This document shows positions 54,580 through 63,104 of a stretch of DNA of 64,000 nt, piece by piece; position 1 is the first letter of the stretch, and each line of letters begins with the position of its first letter. Below the pieces are notes generated by a model. That model was given only the letters and a program-made list of their open reading frames with translations. It was not told where the DNA came from and ran no database searches. Where the stretch lies: contig UBQW01000002.1 in the NCBI GenBank assembly GCA_900467745.1, positions 39,144 through 103,143 of the forward strand, written 5' to 3'. Origin of the DNA: Hyphomicrobiales bacterium. GTDB taxonomy: Bacteria > Pseudomonadota > Alphaproteobacteria > Rhizobiales > Rhizobiaceae. A program made the position numbers and the translations under genes.

Positions 54580-54942
54580 AATCCTGCCTCTTCATCCCGC
54601 AAATCTCTGCGGTGCTTATATAGGCGGCCGATCAGATCTTATAAATAGGCGTCTTGATTGCGCACAGAACTTGGATATTGTACGTATTATTTAAGAATAT
54701 AATTCGATAAAATAAGTATTCATGATTTAACGCTTGGTTAGGGTTAATGAAGTGTTTGTTGCGATAAAGCAACATCGAATTTCAGCCACCCCTAAGCCAC
54801 AATCAAATCACATTTTGGCTCTTCCAAATCCTCATTTGCGCATCAATTTCCCTCTCGATCCGAAAGGGACATGCGTAATTGCTCGCGAATGCTTCACGTT
54901 AACACAGTTGATGAAGGGCGCGGGTTCGATAAGGAGATGAGT
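54580..54942. other. A+T-rich divergent regulatory region between folM-like SDR and omp
   Basis: 363 bp with no gene that I can support. Bases about 54615-54800 are far more A+T-rich than the surroundings. A TATAAT lies on the plus strand at 54698-54703 without a good -35, TATATAAG lies on the minus strand near 54614-54623 for the SDR, and a perfect stem TGTTGC-N6-GCAACA is at 54757-54774. A strong outer membrane protein gene with a long leader often has such a region. Confidence 0.4.
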
Positions 54943-55575
54943 ATGCGTACGTTTATTGCTAGCCTGTTGGTTTCGACCGTTGCCCTTGGTGGCTTTTCCG
55001 CTGCTTACGCGGCCGATGCCATTGATCAGATCCCAGAAGCTCCGGTCGCCCAGAACGATGTAGCGCCTACCGGCAACTGGCAGGGCTTCTACCTCGGTGG
55101 CGCCGGCACCTACAACATGGGCGGCTTCGCTCACGACTATAACGCTCGCGCTTTCGGCGGCCAGATCTACAGCGGTTACAACTGGCAGCAGGGCCAGATC
55201 GTATACGGTGTCGAAGGTGACATCGGCTACTCCGGCGCTGACGGCGCTGTCGACGGCGGTACTGCCAAGAACGAAGTCAACGGCTCGATCCGCGGCCGTA
55301 TCGGCTACGACCTGAACCCCTTCCTGCTCTATGGTACGGCCGGTCTGGCCGCCACCAAGAACAAGTTCAGCAACGCGGCTGGTTCTGACAGCGACAGCGC
55401 TCTGGGCTACACGGTCGGCGCCGGTGCCGAAGCCATGGTGACCAACAACATCACCGCTCGTATCGAATACCGCTACACCGACTACCAGAAGAACGACTTC
55501 AACGTCGGCGGCGCAAACATCTCGCGCGGCTATGACGAGCACAGCGTCAAGGTCGGTATCGGCATGAAGTTCTGA
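54943..55575 (+). CDS. Outer membrane beta-barrel protein, Omp25/RopB type
   Basis: A 210-residue precursor with a Sec signal (about 1-22, cleavage AYA-AD) and a small outer membrane barrel of about eight strands. WQGFYLGGAGTYNMGG, GGQIYSGYNWQQGQIVYGVEGDIGYS, VNGSIRGRIGYDLNPFLLYGTAGLA and ARIEYRYTDY are family motifs, and it ends in Phe (KVGIGMKF), the outer-membrane insertion signal. The ATG at 54943 is favoured by AAGGAG 6 nt upstream. Relatives in Brucella and Rhizobium are major surface proteins. A strong terminator follows. Confidence 0.93.
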   Translation: MRTFIASLLVSTVALGGFSAAYAADAIDQIPEAPVAQNDVAPTGNWQGFYLGGAGTYNMGGFAHDYNARAFGGQIYSGYNWQQGQIVYGVEGDIGYSGADGAVDGGTAKNEVNGSIRGRIGYDLNPFLLYGTAGLAATKNKFSNAAGSDSDSALGYTVGAGAEAMVTNNITARIEYRYTDYQKNDFNVGGANISRGYDEHSVKVGIGMKF

Positions 55576-55594
55576 TCATCCGATCAGGTAAATG

Positions 55595-55625
55595 AAAAAA
55601 GCCGGGGCATCGCTCCGGCTTTTTT
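55595..55625 (+). terminator. Intrinsic terminator after omp
   Basis: Perfect 11-bp stem AAAAAAGCCGG / CCGGCTTTTTT, the right arm ending in a T-run; also usable by the convergent SDR gene. Confidence 0.9.
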
Positions 55626-55649
55626 GTTGCGTTTCGTTTGGTCGGGCCG

Positions 55650-56489
55650 TCATTCCCCCTTGGGAAAGTCCGTCGACACAGCGAGTTCCCGCCATGCGGC
55701 CAGCTCCTCGGCAACGCTTGCGTTCTTCTTCTCGATCGCAGCCACCGTGTCGCTGCCGAAGGGCATGCGCAGCGGCGGATTGTCGGAATGCGCCAGCGTG
55801 ATCATCGCTTTGGCAAAGCGGGCAGGGTCGCCTGGCTGCTGGTGGTTATGGCTGGCGGCAAAGTCTCGCATCGCGCCGACCGGTGTCTCGGCGTAGTCGG
55901 CAATCGAACTTGGGCTGACCGACAGCGAGCTTTCGTCGAGGAAGTCGGTGCGGAAGAAACCGGGTTCGACGACCGTCGCCTTGATGCCGAGCGGCGCGAC
56001 CTCGGCGGCAAGCGCTTCCGTCAGCCCTTCGACCGCGAACTTGGTCGAGCAATAGACGCCCCAGCCGGCATGAGAGACATAGCCGCCGACCGACGATATG
56101 TTGAGGATATGGCCGGAACGCTGGCGGCGCATATGCGGCAGCACCGCGCGCGTGACCTTCAGCAGGCCGAAGACATTGGCCGCGTAGAGCTTCTCGATCT
56201 CCTCGTTGGTCGCCTCTTCGACTGCACCCAGCAGGCCGAAGCCGGCATTGTTGAGCAGGATGTCGATCCGGCCGAAGCGCTTGACGGCCTGCTCCGCGGC
56301 GGCGTGCGCCGAGGCTTCATCCGTCACATCAAGCGCGACCGCCAAGAGATTCGAATGATTCTGGAATTTCTCCTGCAGACCTTTCGGATTGCGCGCCGTG
56401 GCGACAACCGCGTCACCGGCATTGAGAGCTTCCTGGGTGATAAGGGCGCCGAAACCGCGCGACGCACCAGTGATAAACCAAACACGCAT
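55650..56489 (-). CDS. Short-chain dehydrogenase/reductase
   Basis: A 279-residue SDR of the classical type with TGASRGFG (about 8-15), NNAGFG, an active-site Ser in NISSVGG and YCSTK. C-terminal residues resemble the retinol-dehydrogenase-like bacterial oxidoreductases, of unknown substrate. The ATG at 56489 is preceded by AAAGGAAAAGG. It diverges from a LysR regulator over 107 bp with an inverted-repeat operator, so it is probably that regulator's target. Confidence 0.9.
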   Translation of the reverse strand: MRVWFITGASRGFGALITQEALNAGDAVVATARNPKGLQEKFQNHSNLLAVALDVTDEASAHAAAEQAVKRFGRIDILLNNAGFGLLGAVEEATNEEIEKLYAANVFGLLKVTRAVLPHMRRQRSGHILNISSVGGYVSHAGWGVYCSTKFAVEGLTEALAAEVAPLGIKATVVEPGFFRTDFLDESSLSVSPSSIADYAETPVGAMRDFAASHNHQQPGDPARFAKAMITLAHSDNPPLRMPFGSDTVAAIEKKNASVAEELAAWRELAVSTDFPKGE

Positions 56490-56529
56490 GACCTTTTCCT
56501 TTCGGGTTGTGATTTGCTGACACCCCGAA

Positions 56530-56581
56530 ACTAGCCTATGCACATAGGTGAGAGAATTTACCTTATACTCCATAAGCTAGT
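56530..56581. promoter_or_regulatory. Nested inverted repeats in the SDR-LysR divergent region
   Basis: Outer repeat ACTAGCCTATG (56530-56540) / CATAAGCTAGT (56571-56581), 10 of 11 pairs, around a 30-bp spacer. Inside is the palindrome CCTATG-CA-CATAGG (56535-56548) and a looser AGGT-N10-ACCT. Size and place suit a LysR recognition plus activation site. Confidence 0.55.
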
Positions 56582-56596
56582 GAGAAACACTCATCA

Positions 56597-57502
56597 ATGA
56601 AGCGTGTGCGCTCGACCGACCTCGCCATTTTCCTGGCGATCGCCAATCACCGTAGCTTTCGCAAGGCCGCCGTCGAACTCGCCGTCACGCCTTCGGCGCT
56701 GAGCCACGCGCTGAGAACAATCGAGGAGCGGCTGGACGTCCGCCTCGTCAACCGCACCACTCGTGGCGTGGCGCTGACGGAGGCTGGCGAGCGCCTTTTC
56801 GACCGCATCCGCCCGGCCTTCCTGGATATCGACGCCGCGCTGGATGATCTCGACACCTTCCGTGGCCACCCCTACGGCAAGCTGCGCATCAACGCGCCAC
56901 GCGCCGCCGCCAAGCTCGTACTGTTGCCGATCGTCTCGCGTTTCCTGAAAGCTCATCCGTCCGTCGAGGTCGATATCGTCATCGATGATGCCCTTATCGA
57001 TATGGTCTCGTCAGGCTTCGATGCGGGCATACGCTTTGGCGAAAGCATCGCGGCGGATATGATCGCGGTCCCCATCGGTCCGCGCCACAGCTTCGCCGTC
57101 GTCGGTACGCCGGGTTACTTCGAGGGCAGGGGCAGGCCGCAGACGCCGCATGATCTGAAAGACCACGTCTGCATCCGGTTCCGCTTTGCCGGCGGCGCCT
57201 TCTATCATTGGGAGTTCGAGCGCGGCGGCATCAAGTTGGAGATCGAGGTGCAGGGCCCGCTAACTTTGGGCGATCAGGACATCATGCGCGACGCGGTGTT
57301 GCAGGGCGACGGGCTGGGCTATCTGTTCGAGGATCAGGTGCGTGACGAGATCGAGGCTGGAAAATTGGTGCGGGTGCTAGAGGATTGGTGCCCCTATTAT
57401 CCGGGCTTCTTCCTCTATTACCCGAGCCGCCGGCAGTTGCCGACGGCGTTGCGCGCCTTCATCGATTTCGTGAAAGCGGAGCGCGATCGCGCTCAGCCCT
57501 GA
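56597..57502 (+). CDS. LysR-family transcriptional regulator
   Basis: A 301-residue regulator: N-terminal winged helix-turn-helix (LAIFLAIANHRSFRKAAVELAVTPSALSHALRTIEERLDVRLVNRTTRGVALTEAG) and a periplasmic-binding-like effector domain from about residue 90 (GKLRINAPRAAAKLVLLPIVSRFLKAHPSVEVDI). It resembles the PA-type regulators that control a divergent oxidoreductase gene, here the adjacent SDR. Its last 10 bp overlap the convergent GST gene. Confidence 0.94.
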   Translation: MKRVRSTDLAIFLAIANHRSFRKAAVELAVTPSALSHALRTIEERLDVRLVNRTTRGVALTEAGERLFDRIRPAFLDIDAALDDLDTFRGHPYGKLRINAPRAAAKLVLLPIVSRFLKAHPSVEVDIVIDDALIDMVSSGFDAGIRFGESIAADMIAVPIGPRHSFAVVGTPGYFEGRGRPQTPHDLKDHVCIRFRFAGGAFYHWEFERGGIKLEIEVQGPLTLGDQDIMRDAVLQGDGLGYLFEDQVRDEIEAGKLVRVLEDWCPYYPGFFLYYPSRRQLPTALRAFIDFVKAERDRAQP

Positions 57503-58089
57503 GGCCTGAGCTCGGCATAGGCAGGGAATTTCTTCTCGAAGGTCCGGAGCCAGCCGATCAGCTCGGAGTGCTCGGCTTCCCACTGGCCGTGGAAACGCAG
57601 GTCGAGATAACCCAGCGTTGCCGCCAGCGCGAAGTGGCCGCCATGCAGCTTCTTGCCGATCTTCGGCAGGTGGACGCTCAGGTGATTGAGGCCGCTTACG
57701 ACCTTCTTCCACTGCCGGTCGATCCAGGGCTGGTGGATCTTTTCCTCGTCGCGGAAGCGGCGCTCGTAGACGATGGCGAGCAGGCAGTCGCAGATACCGT
57801 CGCAAAGCGCTTCCAGCACTTCGGCTTCCGTCCGCTTGCCGTTTTTCGACGGATAGAGCTGCTTGCCCTTCAGTCGCCCTAAATAATGCATGATCGCGAC
57901 GCTGTCGAAGACCGACACACCGTCATCCGTCAGCACTGTCGGAATCTTTCCAAGAGGATTGTTGTCGACGAGGATCGCCGGGCCGGCGTTCGTATCGACG
58001 CGGATCTCGGTCGCATCCAGTTCGAGATAGCGCGCGGCCATCCGGACCTTGCTGGAGTAGGGGGAGGCGGGCGCGCAAAGGATCTTCAT
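57493..58089 (-). CDS. Glutathione S-transferase family protein
   Basis: A 198-residue protein with a thioredoxin-like N-terminal domain (MKILCAPASPYSSKVRMAARYLELD; NPLGKIPTVLTDDGVSVFDSVAIMHYL gives the glutathione-binding cis-Pro and Asp-Ser) and a helical C-terminal domain. The SPYSSKVR start, with Ser rather than Cys in the CPYS position, is typical of many proteobacterial GSTs. Substrate unknown. It overlaps the end of the LysR gene by 10 bp on the opposite strand. Confidence 0.9.
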   Translation of the reverse strand: MKILCAPASPYSSKVRMAARYLELDATEIRVDTNAGPAILVDNNPLGKIPTVLTDDGVSVFDSVAIMHYLGRLKGKQLYPSKNGKRTEAEVLEALCDGICDCLLAIVYERRFRDEEKIHQPWIDRQWKKVVSGLNHLSVHLPKIGKKLHGGHFALAATLGYLDLRFHGQWEAEHSELIGWLRTFEKKFPAYAELRPQG

Positions 58090-58162
58090 CGTCGGTCTCT
58101 TTCAAAATGCCTGGCAACGGACTTGGAATGTGGCCGGACTATTTCGCGCCGGAAAGAGTCGG

Positions 58163-59035
58163 TCAATCCTCTTTCACGGCCTTGTTTTCACCGCGCAGCC
58201 AGAACGCCCGGTGCGAGGCATAGCGGTCCTGCGCCATATGGTCCCTGAGCGCTGGCAGCAGCTGGTGCAGCTCGTCCTTGAGCGTATAGGGCGGGTTGAT
58301 GATGATCAGCCCCGAGCCGGTCAGTCCGGTCACCATCCCGCGGTCGCTGCGCACGGTGAGCTCGGCGCAGAGTGTCTTCGGAATATCGAGCGCCTGCAGC
58401 GCCTCGTGGAATTCCTTGATCGGTGCGCCCTTCTTGATCGGATACCAGAGGCAGTAGGTGCCGCCGGGAAAGCGGCGATAGGCCTTGGCGAGGCCATCGA
58501 CCAGCCGCTCGTATTCGCCGCCTTCCTCGAAGGGCGGATCGACAAGCACGATGCCGCGCTTTTCCTTCGGCGGCAGATGCGCGCCGAGCGACAGCCAGCC
58601 GTCGAGCTCGGTGATGCGGGCATGATGATCGCCCTCGAACAGGCGATGCAGCCGCTGGAAATCCTCGGGATGCAGCTCCATCGCCGAGAGCCGGTCCTGC
58701 GGCCTGAACAGCATCCGCGAGAGCTTCGGCGAGCCGGGATAGTAGCGCATGCCGCCATCTGGATTGAGCTCGCGGATCGCGGTCAGATAAGGCTCGAGCA
58801 ATTCGGCCACCTGCGGCGAAAGCTCAGCCTCCATGATCTTGCCGATCCCTTCGCGCCATTCGCCGGTTTTCTGCGCCTCTTCCGACGAGAGATCGTAGAG
58901 CCCGATGCCGGCATGCGTGTCGAGCACGCGGAAGCCGGCATCCTTCTTCTGCATGTAGCGGACGAGACGCGCGAGAACCGCGTGCTTCAGGACATCGGCA
59001 AAGTTGCCCGCATGGTAGATGTGGCGGTAGTTCAT
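58163..59035 (-). CDS. rlmJ: 23S rRNA (adenine-2030-N6)-methyltransferase
   Basis: SAM-dependent methyltransferase that modifies A2030 of 23S rRNA. The 290-residue protein starts MNYRHIYHAGNFADVLKHAVL, the RlmJ hallmark, and carries RVLDTHAGIGLYDL (SAM loop) and VLVDPPFEEGGEY (DPPF catalytic motif), then TGSGLIIINPPYTL. Length is canonical. It lies after the GST gene and diverges from the molybdopterin oxidoreductase gene. Confidence 0.96.
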   Translation of the reverse strand: MNYRHIYHAGNFADVLKHAVLARLVRYMQKKDAGFRVLDTHAGIGLYDLSSEEAQKTGEWREGIGKIMEAELSPQVAELLEPYLTAIRELNPDGGMRYYPGSPKLSRMLFRPQDRLSAMELHPEDFQRLHRLFEGDHHARITELDGWLSLGAHLPPKEKRGIVLVDPPFEEGGEYERLVDGLAKAYRRFPGGTYCLWYPIKKGAPIKEFHEALQALDIPKTLCAELTVRSDRGMVTGLTGSGLIIINPPYTLKDELHQLLPALRDHMAQDRYASHRAFWLRGENKAVKED

Positions 59036-59117
59036 TTTCGCTGATGCCTACATGAATTCGCGTGGGGGACGACGTTTCCGGCTTTTGGCCGGTTTCCGGT
59101 TGGAATATAGAAACTCC

Positions 59118-61256
59118 ATGAACATTGCGACCCCCATCGAAGCCAAATCCCCGAAGTCCTCCGTCCGGATCGGCCACACCGCCTGTCCGCACGACTGTCC
59201 CTCCACCTGCGCGCTGGAGGTGGAGGTCACGGATGATGGCAGGATTGGCCGCGTGCGCGGGGCAAACGACCATAGCTATACCTCTGGCGTCATCTGCGCT
59301 AAGGTCGCCCGATACGCCGAACGTCTCTATCATCCCGACCGCCTGATGCATCCGCTGCGCCGCAAGGGCGCCAAGGGGGCGGGGGAGTGGCAGCAGATAT
59401 CTTGGGACAATGCGCTGGATGAAATCGCCGAAGCCTTCGTCAAGGCCGAGGCGAAGGATGGCAGCGAGGCGATCTGGCCCTATTACTACGCAGGCACCAT
59501 GGGCTGGGTGCAGCGCGACAGCATCGACCGCCTGCGCCACGCCAAGCGCTATTCCGGCTTCTTCTCGTCGATCTGCACCAACCCGGCCTGGACCGGCTTC
59601 ACCATGGCGACAGGTGTCCTGAGGGGCCCGGATCCGCGCGAAATGGCGCGCACCGATTGCGTCGTCATCTGGGGAACCAACGCGGTTGCCACGCAGGTCA
59701 ACGTCATGACCCACGCGATCAAGGCACGCAAGGAACGCGGCGCCAAGATCGTCGTCATCGATATCTACGACAGCCCGACGATGAAGCAGGCCGATCTGGC
59801 GCTCATCCTCAAGCCGGGCACCGATGCAGCACTCGCCTGCGCCGCCATGCACATCGCCTTCCGCGACGGTTATGCCGACCGCGCCTACATGGCGAAATAC
59901 GCCGACGATCCCGCCGGCCTCGAAGCGCACCTGAAGACAAAGACGCCCGAATGGGCTGCGGCCATTACCGGGCTTTCGGTCGACGAGATCGAAGCCTTCG
60001 GCAAGCTCGTCGGCACGACGAAGAAGACCTTCTTCCGTCTCGGCTACGGCTTCACCCGCCAGCGCAACGGCGCGGTCGCCATGCATGCGGCGGCCTCGGT
60101 CGCAACCGTTCTCGGCTCCTGGCAATATGAGGGCGGCGGCGCCTTCCATTCAAACAGCGACATCTTCCGCATGAACAACGCGGAGCTGACCGGCAAGTCG
60201 ATGAAGGATGCCGACATCCGCATGATCGACCAGTCGCAGATCGGCCGCGCCTTGACGGGTGACGCCGTGGCTCTGCGCCATCGCGGCCCCGTCACCGCCA
60301 TGCTGATCCAGAATACCAACCCGGTTAATATCGCGCCCGAGCAGCGGCTGGTGAAGAGCGGTTTCGCGCGCGACGATCTCTTCGTCGCCGTCCATGAGCA
60401 GTTCATGACCGATACCGCCGAGATGGCCGATATCGTCATACCTGCCACCATGTTCGTCGAGCATGACGACATCTATCGTGCCGGCGGCCAGAACCACATT
60501 CTGCTTGGCCCAAAGCTCGTCGAGCCGCCGGAAACGGTGCGCACCAATCTCTTCGTCATCGAGGAGCTGGCCAAGCGCCTCGGCGTCGCCGATCGCCCGG
60601 GCTTCGGCTTCACCGCGCGCGAGATGATCGACCGCGTTCTCCAATCGAGCGAGCTGCCCGGCTACGATCATTTCCTTGAGCACAAATGGTTCGACCGTCA
60701 GCCGGAATTCGACGACGCGCATTTCATCAACGGCTTCGCCCACCCCGACGGCCGCTTCCACTTCCGTCCCGATTGGCGCAACCAGCCGGCGCCCAATCGC
60801 CCGCCGGAAGCCGTCGGCCTGCTCGGCCCCTATCCGGAGCTGCCGCCGTTCCCGGATCAGGTTGACGTGATCGAAGTCGCCGATGCCGAACACCCGTTCC
60901 GTCTCGCCACATCGCCCGCCCGCAACTTCCTGAATTCCAGCTTCGCCGAGACCAAGACCTCGCGGCAGAAGGAGGGCCGGCCGGAGCTGATGATCAACCC
61001 TGCCGATGCGGAAGCCCAAGACATCGCCCATGGCGATCTCGTCCAGGTCGGCAACGCCAGAGGCGAGGTGCGCCTGCACGCCAAACTGACGACCGAGGTC
61101 AAGCCGGGCGTGCTGATCGCTGAGGGCCTGTGGCCCAACAAGGCGCATGTCGATGGCGAGGGCATCAACGTTTTGACTGGCGCCGACCCCGTCGCGCCTT
61201 ATGGCGGCGCTGCCGTCCACGACAACAAGGTTTGGCTTCGCAAGGATGCGGCATGA
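59118..61256 (+). CDS. Molybdopterin-dependent oxidoreductase (DMSO-reductase superfamily)
   Basis: A 712-residue enzyme with an N-terminal [4Fe-4S] site (Cys23, Cys27, Cys31 and Cys60 in CPHDCPSTC...GVICAKV), the molybdopterin-binding core (IWGTNAVATQVNVMTHA, RLGYGFTRQRNG, IQNTNPVNIAP, DIVIPATMFVEHDD), and a C-terminal dinucleotide-binding domain (LATSPARNFLNSSFAE...INPADAEAQDIAHGDLVQVGN). No Tat signal is seen, so it is likely cytoplasmic. Substrate not recognised; formate or sulfur/nitrogen oxides are possible. The ATG at 59118 starts the domain; an earlier ATG adds 22 basic residues. Its stop overlaps nudK by 4 nt. Confidence 0.88.
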   Translation: MNIATPIEAKSPKSSVRIGHTACPHDCPSTCALEVEVTDDGRIGRVRGANDHSYTSGVICAKVARYAERLYHPDRLMHPLRRKGAKGAGEWQQISWDNALDEIAEAFVKAEAKDGSEAIWPYYYAGTMGWVQRDSIDRLRHAKRYSGFFSSICTNPAWTGFTMATGVLRGPDPREMARTDCVVIWGTNAVATQVNVMTHAIKARKERGAKIVVIDIYDSPTMKQADLALILKPGTDAALACAAMHIAFRDGYADRAYMAKYADDPAGLEAHLKTKTPEWAAAITGLSVDEIEAFGKLVGTTKKTFFRLGYGFTRQRNGAVAMHAAASVATVLGSWQYEGGGAFHSNSDIFRMNNAELTGKSMKDADIRMIDQSQIGRALTGDAVALRHRGPVTAMLIQNTNPVNIAPEQRLVKSGFARDDLFVAVHEQFMTDTAEMADIVIPATMFVEHDDIYRAGGQNHILLGPKLVEPPETVRTNLFVIEELAKRLGVADRPGFGFTAREMIDRVLQSSELPGYDHFLEHKWFDRQPEFDDAHFINGFAHPDGRFHFRPDWRNQPAPNRPPEAVGLLGPYPELPPFPDQVDVIEVADAEHPFRLATSPARNFLNSSFAETKTSRQKEGRPELMINPADAEAQDIAHGDLVQVGNARGEVRLHAKLTTEVKPGVLIAEGLWPNKAHVDGEGINVLTGADPVAPYGGAAVHDNKVWLRKDAA

Positions 61257-61852
61257 CGAAATTTGAAAAGGCAAAGGCCGAGATCATCCAGGAACGGACG
61301 CTCTCGGATGGCTGGACGCGGCTCAGCACCTACGAGGTCGATTACACCAACTCCGACGGCGAAACGCACCGCATCCACCGCGAGATTTACCACCGCACTC
61401 CCGCCGCCACGATCCTGCTGCACGACCCCAAGCGCGACACCGTCGTCCTCGTCCGCCAGTTCCGTCTGCCCGTCTATCTCCACGGCGAGCCGGCCTGGAT
61501 GCTGGAAACGCCGGCCGGCCTGCTCGATGGCGATGAGCCCGAGGCAGCCATCCGCCGGGAAGCCATCGAGGAAACCGGCTTCCGCGTCCGCGACGTGCGC
61601 TTCTTGTTCAAGGCCTACAGCTCGCCCGGCGCCAACGCCGAGCTCGTCCACTTCTTCGCGGCCTCGATCGACACCGAAGACCGCGTCTCGGAAGGTGGCG
61701 GACTGGCCGAGGAGCACGAGGACATTGAAGTCGTCGAAATCCCGCTGGACGAGGCGGTGCAGATGATCGCCAGCGGCGAAATCATCGACTTCAAGACGAT
61801 CATTCTGCTGCAATGGGCGGCGCTGAACAGGGCTGCCTTGAATAAGCCCTGA
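61253..61852 (+). CDS. nudK: Nudix hydrolase, GDP-mannose pyrophosphatase type
   Basis: Hydrolyses GDP-mannose (and ADP-ribose-like substrates) to a nucleotide and a sugar phosphate. The 199-residue protein resembles E. coli NudK over the region AGLLDGDEPEAAIRREAIEETGF (Nudix box, 89-110), SSPGANAELVHFF and the C-terminal EHEDIEVVEIPLDEAVQMIASGEIIDFKTIILLQWA. The ATG at 61253 overlaps the preceding stop (ATGA). It may be cotranscribed with the oxidoreductase, whose function it does not obviously share. Confidence 0.88.
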   Translation: MTKFEKAKAEIIQERTLSDGWTRLSTYEVDYTNSDGETHRIHREIYHRTPAATILLHDPKRDTVVLVRQFRLPVYLHGEPAWMLETPAGLLDGDEPEAAIRREAIEETGFRVRDVRFLFKAYSSPGANAELVHFFAASIDTEDRVSEGGGLAEEHEDIEVVEIPLDEAVQMIASGEIIDFKTIILLQWAALNRAALNKP

Positions 61853-61928
61853 GACGTTCATTCGCATGTCATGAATCGGGGCTATCGGCTCCGGCTTGTC
61901 ATAATTGCCTGATATGAGGAGAAAGCCG

Positions 61929-63092
61929 ATGTGGCTCAGCAATTTCACGATCGTTCTGCCGGATGAGGTCGTGAACAACGGCTCGGTTCGCATCGAGGAT
62001 GGCGTTATCGCCGAGATTCGCCCGGAGACCGTCGCCAATGCCGCGATCGATGGTGAGGGCCGCCTGCTGATGCCGGGGTTCGTCGATCTCCACGGCGACA
62101 TGATCGAGCGCGAGATCGCGCCGCGCCCCAACGCCATGATGCCGATCGGCTTTTCCATCCACGAGCTCGACAAGAAGCTCGCGGCCCACGGCGTGACGAC
62201 GGCCTACGCGGCCGTCTCTTTCGCGACCGAAAGCGTCTACGGCCACGTCCGCTCGCTGGAAACCACCTGCGCCGTCATCGAGGGCGTCAGCCGCTTCAAG
62301 GATGATCTCTTGATCGATCACCGCGTCCACGCGCGCTACGAGATCACCAATGTCGGTGCGGCGCCTGCGCTCGAAAAGCTGCTGGACGCCGGCCATGTCG
62401 ACATGGTCTCGCTGACCGATCACACGCCGGGGCAGGGGCAGTATAACGACATCCAGAGCTACATTCTGAGCATGGCCGAGCGCCGGGCCATCTCCGAGGA
62501 AATGGCTGCCGAGATGGTCGCCAAGCGCATCGCCATGCGTGACAATCCCGAGATCGAGACCAGGCTTCGCCACATCGTCGACCTGTCGCTGCGCCACAAG
62601 CTGTCGCTCGCCTCGCATGACGACGACAGCGCCGAGAAGGTGGCTGAGATGCATGCGATGGGCGTCACGATCAGCGAATTCCCGGTAACCCTGCCGGCCG
62701 CCGAAGAGGCGCGCCGCCGTGGCCTCTGGACGCTGATGGGCGCGCCGAATGCGCTGCGCGGCCAGTCCATGTCGGGTAATCTCAGCGCTCTCGATGCCGC
62801 CCGCGCCGGCGTCCTCTCCGTCATCGCCGCCGACTATCACCCGGCGGCCTTCGTTCCCGGCATCTTCAAGATCGCCGAGGCCACCAACCTGCCGACCGCC
62901 GTCGCCATGGCGACGAAGAACGCCGCCCGCTCCGCCGGCCTCACCGACCGCGGCGAAATCGCCATCGGCCAGCGCGCCGACCTCGTGGTTGTCGAACCCG
63001 GCGACATCCACCGCATCCGCGCCACCTTCCGCGGCGGCCGCTTCGTCTACAGCGACGGCACGCTGCATCAGCCGCGGGCGATCGCGGCGTAA
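61929..63092 (+). CDS. phnM: PhnM: alpha-D-ribose 1-methylphosphonate 5-triphosphate diphosphatase
   Basis: Amidohydrolase of the C-P lyase pathway, 387 residues. MPGFVDLHGDMIEREIAPRP is the PhnM metal site with His55, followed by MVSLTDHTPGQGQY, SLASHDDDSAEKV and ADYHPAAFVPGIF. The ATG at 61929 follows GAGGAG by 9 nt. No other phn gene is in the window, so it is an orphan copy; it may act in a different phosphoribosyl salvage step or serve a phn cluster elsewhere. Confidence 0.93.
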   Translation: MWLSNFTIVLPDEVVNNGSVRIEDGVIAEIRPETVANAAIDGEGRLLMPGFVDLHGDMIEREIAPRPNAMMPIGFSIHELDKKLAAHGVTTAYAAVSFATESVYGHVRSLETTCAVIEGVSRFKDDLLIDHRVHARYEITNVGAAPALEKLLDAGHVDMVSLTDHTPGQGQYNDIQSYILSMAERRAISEEMAAEMVAKRIAMRDNPEIETRLRHIVDLSLRHKLSLASHDDDSAEKVAEMHAMGVTISEFPVTLPAAEEARRRGLWTLMGAPNALRGQSMSGNLSALDAARAGVLSVIAADYHPAAFVPGIFKIAEATNLPTAVAMATKNAARSAGLTDRGEIAIGQRADLVVVEPGDIHRIRATFRGGRFVYSDGTLHQPRAIAA

Positions 63093-63104
63093 GGGTTGAT
63101 TACA

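Noticed and set aside
54757..54774. TGTTGC-N6-GCAACA stem as a terminator or operator
   Set aside because: A 6-bp stem in an A+T-rich region can occur by chance, with no T-run and no gene end nearby.
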